From the NCBI GenBank assembly GCA_902573585.1, contig CACGKH010000007.1, positions 1 through 34,606 on the forward strand: a DNA stretch of 34,606 nt, written 5' to 3'. Shown here one piece after another: positions 15,541-22,135 of this stretch. The notes beneath the pieces are model-generated. The model was not told the DNA's origin. It worked only from the letters and a program-made list of their open reading frames with translations, and searched no databases. The DNA comes from an uncultured Pelagibacteraceae bacterium. Lineage in GTDB: Bacteria; Pseudomonadota; Alphaproteobacteria; Pelagibacterales; Pelagibacteraceae. Made by a program: the position numbers and the translations under genes. Every line of letters begins with the position of its first letter. The stretch's first letter is position 1.

Positions 15541-16813
15541 TTTTAATTGTTGGTAGACAATAAAAATCAGCTGTATCTATTTTAGAAGAATATTGTCTTC
15601 TCATATTCCATTTTTTATGAACCCCTGCACTTGCAAGACTTAAGGTTGATCTTCCATATCTATAATTAGTATTATCAATTGATTGCATTAAACTTTTTAT
15701 TTTTTCATCTTTTTCTGATGAAAATAAATTTTTTCTTCCATCATCATTACGTAGCCCTGTAAGCATAACACCTGCTTTTTGATAACGATATCCATTTTTA
15801 AAGATATTTTCTAAAATTGAAACTGCAGTCTTAACAGTTTCAATACTATTGTTTGTTGCAATAGGAAAATCAATAGTCTTTGCATTTGAATAATAACCGT
15901 AGTTTCGTTGAAAGGGACTTGTTCTAACAAATACTGTGATTGCTTTTGCGACTAATGACTCTGATCTAATTTTTTCAGATGCATTTAAACAATAGTTTGC
16001 AACTGCCTCTTTTAATTCTTGGAAAGTTTCAATTCTTTTTCCAAATGATCTTGAAACAACACAACTTTTTCTTTTTGTTTGTGTTGTTTCTAAATTAATA
16101 CAAGGAATGCCCCTAAGCTCCATCGCAGTTCTTGAGCTTAAAACATTAGAACATTTTTTAATCCAGGTATTAGATTTATTCTTAAGTTGTTTGGCATTAT
16201 AAATTCCATTTTTTTGATAAAATTTTGTAAGTTGTCTACCAACTCCCCACACATCATTAATTTTAACTTTTTCTAAAATTGGATCTAAGTTTTCTATACC
16301 AATTAAACTTGTAACACCTGATTGTTTTTTCTTTGCAATATGATTTGCAACTTTGCTTAAAGTTTTTGTTTTAGCAATGCCAATACTTACTGGAATACCA
16401 GTCCACTGCAAAACAGTGTCTCTGATTTCTTTTCCAACTTTTTCAACTTCTGAGTCTGGAAAATTTGATAAATCTATAAATGCTTCATCAATTGAATACA
16501 CTTCTATTTCTGTATTGAATCTTTTAAGAGTTCTCATCACTCTTCTAGATAAATCTCCGTATAAGGAATAATTTGAAGAAAAGACTTCAACATTATTTTT
16601 GATAATCATATCTTTTCCTTTAAAATAAGGTTCACCCATCTTAATCCCCAAAGCTTTTGCCTCATTAGATCGTGAGATGATACAGCCATCATTATTAGAT
16701 AAAACTACAACTGGTTTTTTTCTTATTCTCGGATTAAATAATCTTTCACAAGAAACATAAAAAGAATTACAATCAACTAAAGCTAATTTTCTAGTACGTT
16801 GAATGGATGACAT
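15533..16813 (-). CDS. umuC: DNA polymerase V subunit UmuC
   Basis: The 426-residue Y-family polymerase matches UmuC over its full length. Metal-binding carboxylates are seen at D14 (ALVDCNSFYVSCERLF) and D109-E110 (YSIDEAFIDLS), with a helix-hairpin-helix region near VGRQLTKFYQ and a little-finger domain after residue about 240. The clamp-binding site of E. coli UmuC (QLNLF) is represented by RKNLF, lacking the Gln. With UmuD' it copies damaged DNA with mutagenic bypass. It overlaps umuD by 23 bp and must be translated from the umuDC message. Tail-to-tail overlap with the lyase gene is 8 bp. Confidence 0.96.
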   Translation of the reverse strand: MSSIQRTRKLALVDCNSFYVSCERLFNPRIRKKPVVVLSNNDGCIISRSNEAKALGIKMGEPYFKGKDMIIKNNVEVFSSNYSLYGDLSRRVMRTLKRFNTEIEVYSIDEAFIDLSNFPDSEVEKVGKEIRDTVLQWTGIPVSIGIAKTKTLSKVANHIAKKKQSGVTSLIGIENLDPILEKVKINDVWGVGRQLTKFYQKNGIYNAKQLKNKSNTWIKKCSNVLSSRTAMELRGIPCINLETTQTKRKSCVVSRSFGKRIETFQELKEAVANYCLNASEKIRSESLVAKAITVFVRTSPFQRNYGYYSNAKTIDFPIATNNSIETVKTAVSILENIFKNGYRYQKAGVMLTGLRNDDGRKNLFSSEKDEKIKSLMQSIDNTNYRYGRSTLSLASAGVHKKWNMRRQYSSKIDTADFYCLPTIKTT

Positions 16814-17186
16814 AAGTTACAACTCCCCAAATAAAAATATCTTCTTCCTCATTAATTAAAATTCTCTCTGAAAAATCTTTAGATCCTGATGTTAGAAATT
16901 TTTTATCTCTTTCCTGAACTAAAGTTTTAACTACAAGTTCATCATGAACATTTGCAATAACCGTTGAAAAGTTTTTTGGTTTTAAACTTTTATCGACAAC
17001 TAATAAATCCCCATCATTAATCCCAACATCGACCATGGATTTTCCTTGAACTCTGATGATGAAAGTTGCTGGAACGTTTTTGATTAAATGTATGTTCAGA
17101 TCTATATCTTCTTCGATATAATCAGTGGCAGGTGATGGAAACCCAGCACCAGCTTTATGTAGATAATAAGGGACAGTTAGTTTCAT
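16791..17186 (-). CDS. umuD: UmuD, RecA-assisted self-cleaving subunit of polymerase V
   Basis: This 131-residue S24-family protein has the cleavage site A14-G15 in KAGAGFPSPATDY (Cys-Gly in E. coli), the nucleophile S50 in GKSMVD and the general base K87 in ELVVKTL. The 35-residue and 37-residue spacings between cleavage site, Ser and Lys equal those of E. coli UmuD. It lacks a LexA DNA-binding domain, so it is UmuD and not a LexA repressor. RecA filaments would trigger cleavage to UmuD', which forms polymerase V with UmuC. A GAAC-N7-GAAC box lies directly against the ATG, implying SOS control. Confidence 0.95.
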   Translation of the reverse strand: MKLTVPYYLHKAGAGFPSPATDYIEEDIDLNIHLIKNVPATFIIRVQGKSMVDVGINDGDLLVVDKSLKPKNFSTVIANVHDELVVKTLVQERDKKFLTSGSKDFSERILINEEEDIFIWGVVTYVIHSTY

Positions 17187-17201
17187 GTTCTTGTTTTGTT
17201 C
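17187..17201 (-). promoter_or_regulatory. LexA-type SOS box (GTTC-N7-GTTC) at umuD
   Basis: The plus strand reads GTTC (17187-17190), seven bases, GTTC (17198-17201), which exactly fits the direct-repeat operator known for alphaproteobacterial LexA. In the sense direction it is GAACAAAACAAGAAC and its last base touches the umuD ATG. An operator this close to the start codon means either a nearly leaderless transcript or repression by roadblock. Confidence 0.6.
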
Positions 17202-17257
17202 TTATTTATAGCTTATTTACACAATGCACGCAAGAGGTTGTATTTTGAGTCCGTAAT

Positions 17258-17278
17258 TGAATCAAAAGTGAATCAAAA
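17258..17278. repeat. two direct copies of TGAATCAAAA with 11 bp period
   Basis: TGAATCAAAA occurs at 17258-17267 and again at 17269-17278, one helical turn apart, in the divergent space between umuD and the small membrane protein gene. Such spacing suits cooperative binding of a regulator on one DNA face. A partial third motif, GTGAACATCGAAAC, follows. The rest of 17202-17349 holds no gene that I can support. Confidence 0.5.
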
Positions 17279-17349
17279 CGTGAACATCGAAACTACATTT
17301 TGTATGCTTGTGGATAAGTTCAACCAGGGATAGTTTAAAAAAAAACAAT

Positions 17350-17592
17350 ATGAAAAAATTTTTAAAAAAAACAAAAAATAATATGGTTGAGTTCGCATCC
17401 CTTATCGGAGGAGTAATAATTTATAAATTGGTTGGGCTAATGGGAATTGTAGCGATCGGCATTGGATACGGCATTTATATTTTTTTATATAAAAAAAAAC
17501 TATCAAAAATTATATCAATAACCTCAGGTATAATTGGAGGCATAATTGGTTATTTTATAATTATAACTATTTATTTTAATAATATAAATTAA
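17350..17592 (+). CDS. small glycine-rich membrane protein, unknown function
   Basis: The 80-residue protein starts with a basic head (MKKFLKKTKNN), then has hydrophobic segments around residues 14-44 and 52-76 separated by the basic YKKKLSK, so two or three membrane helices are expected. Glycines are frequent (GGVIIYK, GIGYGIYI, GGIIGYF), suggesting close helix packing. A TTG at 17308 would lengthen it, but the ATG at 17350 fits a normal membrane-protein start. I recognise no family. It begins a rightward run with the SOUL gene 8 bp downstream, so the two are probably co-transcribed. Confidence 0.65.
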   Translation: MKKFLKKTKNNMVEFASLIGGVIIYKLVGLMGIVAIGIGYGIYIFLYKKKLSKIISITSGIIGGIIGYFIIITIYFNNIN

Positions 17593-17600
17593 CAAATTCT

Positions 17601-18149
17601 ATGAAAAAAATTTTATTAATTTTACTTTCGGTATTAACTTTAAGTTCACAAACTATGGCATACGAAGAAGCAAATTATGAAGTAATAAAAGAAAATAGAA
17701 ACTATGAAATTAGAAAATATCCTGATCGTTTAGTAATTGAAACTAACTCTATTGAGGGTAATGGTTTTAGAAAATTATTTAATTATATCTCAGGAAATAA
17801 TAAAGAAAATGAAGAAATTAAAATGACAGTTCCTGTTACTCAAGAGAATAAGAATGGAAACATGACTATGCAATTTTATTTGCCATCAAAATTTAATGAG
17901 GATAACGCACCAAAGCCTATTAATTTAGAAGTAAAAATTTTAACTATAGAGGCTGGATATTATGCTGTAGTTAAATATTCAGGCAGATCTTCAGATAAAA
18001 ATTTTTTAGAAAATAAAGAAATCTTAGATAACGAACTTGAACAAGACAACATAAGAGTTTTAAGCCCCCCAATAAGAGCGTCTTATAATTCACCATTTAC
18101 TTTGCCAATGTTAAAAAGAAATGAAGTAATGTACAGAGTAGACTTGTAA
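17601..18149 (+). CDS. SOUL family heme-binding protein, exported
   Basis: The 182-residue protein has a signal peptide (about 1-20, ending TMA) followed by a SOUL/HBP domain: YEVIKENRNYEIRKYP at the start, KMTVPVTQ in the middle and YNSPFTLPMLKRNEV near the end, all typical of the family. SOUL proteins bind heme or other tetrapyrroles; many bacterial members have no tested function. Export suggests a periplasmic role, for example scavenging or buffering heme. It lies between a small membrane protein and a GFA-family gene in a compact run that ends with TolC. Confidence 0.88.
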   Translation: MKKILLILLSVLTLSSQTMAYEEANYEVIKENRNYEIRKYPDRLVIETNSIEGNGFRKLFNYISGNNKENEEIKMTVPVTQENKNGNMTMQFYLPSKFNEDNAPKPINLEVKILTIEAGYYAVVKYSGRSSDKNFLENKEILDNELEQDNIRVLSPPIRASYNSPFTLPMLKRNEVMYRVDL

Positions 18150-18184
18150 AAAAGGAGTAATTAAGAATTAAATGAAAGGAAAAA

Positions 18185-18550
18185 ATGAAACTAAATTGTC
18201 ATTGTGGAGCTGTTGAGGCCGAAATAAAAGCTTCAATTAATGAATTAGCAAAAATAGTAAGATGCAATTGTTCTATTTGTAAAAGAAAAAATGCAACAAT
18301 GGGTATGGTCAAAAATGAGGATTTTAAAATTATTAAGGGAGAAGATAAATTAAAACTTTATCAATATCATACAAAAGTTGCTAACCATTATTTTTGCACT
18401 GAATGTGGAATTTATACACATCACAATCCAAGGAGTGCACCCGCGATGACAGGATTTAATTTAGGCTGTGTTGATGAAGTCAATGTAGATGATTTAAAAG
18501 ATATAGCTTTTTTTGATGGTAAAAATCATCCAATGGATCAAAAAAAATAG
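18185..18550 (+). CDS. GFA/CENP-V family zinc protein
   Basis: The 121-residue protein has the cysteine layout of the GFA (glutathione-dependent formaldehyde-activating) and CENP-V family: C5-x-C7-G, C27-x-C29-x2-C32 and C71-x2-C74-G-I-Y-T-H-H. These bind two zinc ions. Despite the name, most members are not proven formaldehyde enzymes, so only the fold is assigned. A good ribosome binding site (AAAGGA) lies just before the ATG. The next gene begins 6 bp after its stop. Glutathione links it loosely to the GST at 7794, but they are not in one transcript. Confidence 0.88.
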   Translation: MKLNCHCGAVEAEIKASINELAKIVRCNCSICKRKNATMGMVKNEDFKIIKGEDKLKLYQYHTKVANHYFCTECGIYTHHNPRSAPAMTGFNLGCVDEVNVDDLKDIAFFDGKNHPMDQKK

Positions 18551-18556
18551 ATTTCA

Positions 18557-19486
18557 ATGAAATTAACTAATGAGTGTTTTGGTAAAGTTAAAAAAGATTG
18601 TTTAAAATTTATTAAATCTCAAGAAACAAAAGCTGATAAATTTAAAAATAAAGAAAGAATGATTAAGTCATTCTTAATTCCATTATGTTTTTGGATAAGT
18701 AAAAAAGCAGATAAAAAAAGGCCCTATTTTATTGGTTTAGCAGGTGGTCAGGGAACTGGCAAAACAACAATTAGCTCTTTAATAAGAATTATCTTAATTA
18801 AGTATTTTAGATTAAAGGTCTTTAGAATTTCTATTGATGATTTTTATAAAACAAGAAAAGAAAGAATAAACTTATCAAAAAGAGTTCATCCCATGCTTTT
18901 AACAAGAGGGGTTCCTGGAACACATGATATTAATATGATGCTAAGTTTTTTTAGAAAAGCAAAAAGTAAAAAGTTTAAAAGATTAAAACTTCCAACTTTT
19001 AATAAAGCAATTGATGATAGATTTAATAAAAAACGTTGGTATAATTTAAAAGATAAACCTGATGTTATTATTTTTGAAGGTTGGTGTGTTGGCGCAAAAT
19101 CAGAAAAAAACAACACTTTAAAAAAAACAATTAATTCAATGGAAAAAGCAAAAGATCAAAAACAAATTTGGAGGAAATATGTTAATCAACAATTGAAATT
19201 GAAGTATAAAAACTTATATTCACAACTTAATTGTTTAATTTATTTAAAAGCAAAAAACTTTAGTTTGTTACAAAAATGGAGATTAAAACAAGAGCGTAAA
19301 CTTTGGTTAAGTAGTAAAAGAAAACTAAATCTTAAAATAATGAGCAAAGTAGATGTATTAAACTTTATGCAGACTTATCAAAGAATTACACAAAATATGT
19401 TTAGGTATATGCCCAAATATGCTTCAATTATTTTAAATTTAAATAGCAACCATCAAATTAAATCTGCTGTATATAAAAACAAATGA
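18557..19486 (+). CDS. P-loop kinase, D-glycerate 3-kinase-like
   Basis: The 309-residue protein carries a Walker A motif GGQGTGKT (63-70), a phosphoribulokinase/uridine-kinase-type segment SIDDFYKTR (92-100), RGVPGTHD and the Walker B-like VIIFEGWCVGA. This order matches the plant-type D-glycerate 3-kinase and its yeast and bacterial relatives, which phosphorylate glycerate to 3-phosphoglycerate at the end of glycolate salvage. Substrate assignment rests on family resemblance only; bacterial relatives of unknown specificity exist. The C-terminal half is very rich in Lys and Leu. Its stop overlaps the TolC start as ATGA, so translation is coupled. Confidence 0.75.
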   Translation: MKLTNECFGKVKKDCLKFIKSQETKADKFKNKERMIKSFLIPLCFWISKKADKKRPYFIGLAGGQGTGKTTISSLIRIILIKYFRLKVFRISIDDFYKTRKERINLSKRVHPMLLTRGVPGTHDINMMLSFFRKAKSKKFKRLKLPTFNKAIDDRFNKKRWYNLKDKPDVIIFEGWCVGAKSEKNNTLKKTINSMEKAKDQKQIWRKYVNQQLKLKYKNLYSQLNCLIYLKAKNFSLLQKWRLKQERKLWLSSKRKLNLKIMSKVDVLNFMQTYQRITQNMFRYMPKYASIILNLNSNHQIKSAVYKNK

Positions 19487-20778
19487 AAAATTATTTTATA
19501 ATTATTTTAACTTATTTATTTTTTCTTTCAGGTGTAAGTGCAGAGTCTTTTACTACTGCACTTAAAAAAGCTTATACTAATAACCCAGAATTAAATGCTG
19601 AAAGAGAAAGTTTAAATATTTCCGAACAAGATCTAAAGATTTCAAAAAGTTCTTATCTTCCTACTGTAACTTTAAGTGGCAGTAAAAGTGAACAGGAAAC
19701 TGACAAATTAACAAATCGTGATGGATCAAGTGCTTCTATAAATAATGTAGATCCAACAGTTCAATCAATAACAATAACACAAACATTAATTGATTTTGGT
19801 AGAGGGGCTGAATTCAAAAAAAGCAAAATTGGTATTAAGTTGGCTAAAACAAAGCTTTTAAAGAAAGAGCAAGATATTATTTACAAATCTATAGAAGCGT
19901 ATACAGGATTAATTTCAGATAGAGAAAAATTAAAGATAAATAAATCAAATGTTAATTTATTAGAAAGACAGGTTGAGACTGATAGAATAAGACTAGAAAG
20001 AGGAAACATATCTTTATCAGATGTCGCTCAATCTGAATCATCATTAGCTGGTGCTCAGGCCAAATTTATTCAAGCAGAAAATGATTTTCTAACTAGTAAA
20101 CTTAATTATGAAAATGTAATTGGAAAATTAAATGACACTGAATTATTAGATAAATCTTCAATTATTGAAGTAAGACTGCCAATAGAATTAAATTCTGCAA
20201 TCGAATTATCAAAAAAGAATAATCCAGATTTGATAATAGCCCAATTAGAATATGAGCAATCCAAAAAGGATACTTCTAGTGCTAGATCTGATTTAGCTCC
20301 ATCAGCCACTTTATCATTTGATAGATCTAAAACTGATGATTTAAATGCAACTTATGATGAGAAAGAACAAGATACTTTGAAAGCCACAGTTTCTTGGCCT
20401 TTTTACTCAGGTGGTAAAAACTATGCTAATCTAAAAAAATCTAAAAGTTTAGAATTACAAAAAAATTTATTACTTGAAAATATGACTACACAAAATCAAA
20501 CGGATGTAGCTAGTGCCTGGTCTAATTATTTATCAAATAAAAGCTTACTAAATTCTGTAAAAGCTCAAGTTAATGCAGCAGAGATTGCTAACGAGGGTAT
20601 TGTTGCAGAATATAATAGTGGCTCAGATAGAACGACACTGGAAGTAATCCAATCTAATTCTTTATTACTTAACGCTCAAATTTCATTAGCTGATTCTGAA
20701 AGAAATTATATTCTCTCACAATTTAATCTTTTGAAATCTGTTGGTTTGTTGACTAGCGACTATCTAAAAATTAGATAA
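19483..20778 (+). CDS. tolC: TolC family outer membrane efflux/secretion channel
   Basis: The 431-residue protein has a signal peptide (about 1-20, ending VSA) and the internally duplicated coiled-coil architecture of TolC: ALKKAYTNNPELNAER at the first repeat and AIELSKKNNPDLIIAQLEYE at the second, with an IDFGRGAEF segment and a matching SWPFYSGGKNYANL. It forms the trimeric outer-membrane tunnel for type I secretion and RND/ABC efflux. No partner ABC transporter or membrane fusion protein lies in the window, so it probably serves systems elsewhere. The last codons form a TATCTAA/TTAGATA inverted repeat without a T-run. Confidence 0.93.
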   Translation: MKNYFIIILTYLFFLSGVSAESFTTALKKAYTNNPELNAERESLNISEQDLKISKSSYLPTVTLSGSKSEQETDKLTNRDGSSASINNVDPTVQSITITQTLIDFGRGAEFKKSKIGIKLAKTKLLKKEQDIIYKSIEAYTGLISDREKLKINKSNVNLLERQVETDRIRLERGNISLSDVAQSESSLAGAQAKFIQAENDFLTSKLNYENVIGKLNDTELLDKSSIIEVRLPIELNSAIELSKKNNPDLIIAQLEYEQSKKDTSSARSDLAPSATLSFDRSKTDDLNATYDEKEQDTLKATVSWPFYSGGKNYANLKKSKSLELQKNLLLENMTTQNQTDVASAWSNYLSNKSLLNSVKAQVNAAEIANEGIVAEYNSGSDRTTLEVIQSNSLLLNAQISLADSERNYILSQFNLLKSVGLLTSDYLKIR

Positions 20779-20781
20779 TAA

Positions 20782-20811
20782 TTGACTTTTTTGTTCTAAT
20801 TAAAATATGTC
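20782..20811 (+). promoter_or_regulatory. probable recA promoter
   Basis: TTGACT (20782-20787) lies 18 bp before TATGTC (20806-20811), a sigma-70-like pair in front of recA and just behind the tolC stop. Spacer bases include GTTCT, and an AGAACAA on the far side makes a TTGTTCT-N23-AGAACAA inverted repeat (20791-20827). No terminator separates tolC from recA, so some read-through is likely. Confidence 0.4.
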
Positions 20812-20821
20812 TTGCCAATGA

Positions 20822-20836
20822 GAACAAAATGTGTAC
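20822..20836 (+). promoter_or_regulatory. LexA-like site (GAAC-N7-GTAC) before recA
   Basis: GAACAAAATGTGTAC matches the alphaproteobacterial GAAC-N7-GAAC pattern at all but one base. It shares GAACAAAA and the spacing with the box at umuD (11 of 15 bases the same, both in sense orientation). It lies just past the probable -10, where a repressor could block transcription. Confidence 0.38.
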
Positions 20837-20885
20837 ATTTATTTCATGATTCGAGTGTTAAAAAAATTAAAAAAAAGGGCTAAAA

Positions 20886-22034
20886 ATGACGAAAAATAAC
20901 CTAAAGGTAGTTAAATCTACTAAAGATCAAGAAATGGATATCAAAGAAAAGAACAAAGCATTAGATGCTGCAATCAGCCAGATAACTGACAACTTTGGAA
21001 AAGGTTCAGTTATGAAGCTAGGTGAGAAAAGAGCTATGGATATTGAGTCAATATCTACAGGATCTTTAAGTTTAGATTTAGCTTTAGGAATAGGTGGATT
21101 GCCAAAAGGAAGAATTGTAGAAGTTTACGGGCCAGAGTCTTCTGGAAAAACAACATTAGCATTACAAGTAGTTGCTGAAGCTCAAAAGGCTGGTGGCATT
21201 TGTGCATTTGTTGATGCAGAACATGCTTTAGATCCAGTTTATGCAAAAAAATTAGGTGTAAATACTGAGGAGCTTTTAATCTCCCAACCAGATGCTGGTG
21301 AGCAAGCTCTTGAAATAGCAGATACACTAGTAAAATCAGGCTCTATTTCAGTAATCGTAATTGATTCTGTGGCAGCTTTAACTCCAAAAGCTGAAATTGA
21401 AGGTGAGATGGGAGATCATCACGTTGGTCTTCAATCACGTTTAATGAGTCAGGCTTTAAGAAAATTAACTGGTTCAATTTCAAATACAAATACAATGATG
21501 ATTTTCATTAACCAAATCAGAATGAAAATTGGAGTAATGTTTGGAAGTCCTGAAACAACATCAGGTGGAAATGCACTTAAGTTTTATTCATCTGTAAGAA
21601 TGGACATTAGAAGAATTGGTGCTATCAAAGATAAAGATGAAATTATCGGTAACTCTACAAGAGTGAAAGTAGTTAAGAATAAAGTTGCACCACCATTTAA
21701 AGTTGTTGAGTTTGATTTAATGTATGGAAAAGGAATTAGCAAAATGGGTGAATTAGTAGATCTAGGAGCTAAAGCCGATATTATTGAAAAATCAGGTGCA
21801 TGGTATGCTTATAAAGGTGAGAAAATAGGTCAAGGTAGAGAAAATGCTAAAATCTATTTAGCTCAAAACCCTCAAGTTGCTGCAGAAATTGAAATGGCAA
21901 TTAGAGAAAAAGCAGGTGTGATTTCTAAAAAGATTGAGGGAAATCCTTTAAGTCCTGAAAAAATTGAAAAAGAGAAGAAAGTAGCTGAAAAAGAAGAGGC
22001 TGATAAAGAAGCTACTCCTTCTAAAAAGAACTAG
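20886..22034 (+). CDS. recA: RecA recombinase
   Basis: The 382-residue protein is a full RecA: Walker [10 protein letters not shown] (82-90), the VDAEHALDP segment with the catalytic Glu, Walker [11 protein letters not shown], the loop region [21 protein letters not shown] split here as [11 protein letters not shown] and [10 protein letters not shown], and [12 protein letters not shown]. It has about 20 extra residues at the N-terminus and an acidic/lysine-rich C-terminal tail. RecA drives homologous recombination and serves as coprotease for LexA and UmuD cleavage, linking it with umuDC about 3.7 kb away. A GGG-containing Shine-Dalgarno stands before the ATG, and a strong terminator follows. 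Confidence 0.98.
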   Translation: MTKNNLKVVKSTKDQEMDIKEKNKALDAAISQITDNFGKGSVMKLGEKRAMDIESISTGSLSLDLALGIGGLPKGRIVEVYGPESSGKTTLALQVVAEAQKAGGICAFVDAEHALDPVYAKKLGVNTEELLISQPDAGEQALEIADTLVKSGSISVIVIDSVAALTPKAEIEGEMGDHHVGLQSRLMSQALRKLTGSISNTNTMMIFINQIRMKIGVMFGSPETTSGGNALKFYSSVRMDIRRIGAIKDKDEIIGNSTRVKVVKNKVAPPFKVVEFDLMYGKGISKMGELVDLGAKADIIEKSGAWYAYKGEKIGQGRENAKIYLAQNPQVAAEIEMAIREKAGVISKKIEGNPLSPEKIEKEKKVAEKEEADKEATPSKKN

Positions 22035-22058
22035 AATTAAAGGTCATCTTTAAATTAT

Positions 22059-22086
22059 AAAAGGCGCTTATATTAAGCGCCTTTTT
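22059..22086 (+). terminator. rho-independent terminator after recA
   Basis: AAAAGGCGCTTA (22059-22070) and TAAGCGCCTTTT (22074-22085) form a perfect 12 bp stem with a three-base loop, and the downstream arm ends in a T-run (22082-22086). It lies 24 bp after recA and separates it from alaS. Confidence 0.92.
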
Positions 22087-22135
22087 CCCCTTACCGCTAT
22101 CTAGACATAGAACAAAAAAGCTGTATTTTAAAAAT

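Noticed and set aside
16791-17186. LexA repressor
   Set aside because: The protein has only the S24 protease domain with UmuD spacing and no DNA-binding domain, and it overlaps umuC.
17309-17317. Perfect DnaA box (TGTGGATAA, reverse of TTATCCACA)
   Set aside because: A single 9-mer; a rough estimate for DNA this AT-rich expects a fraction of one copy by chance in the window, and no cluster or origin-type genes lie nearby.
21055-21327. Antisense open frame within recA, and similar frames inside pyrC, prpE, alaS, pssA and the aldehyde dehydrogenase gene
   Set aside because: They are shadows of conserved coding genes, with no family resemblance, ribosome site or promoter of their own.
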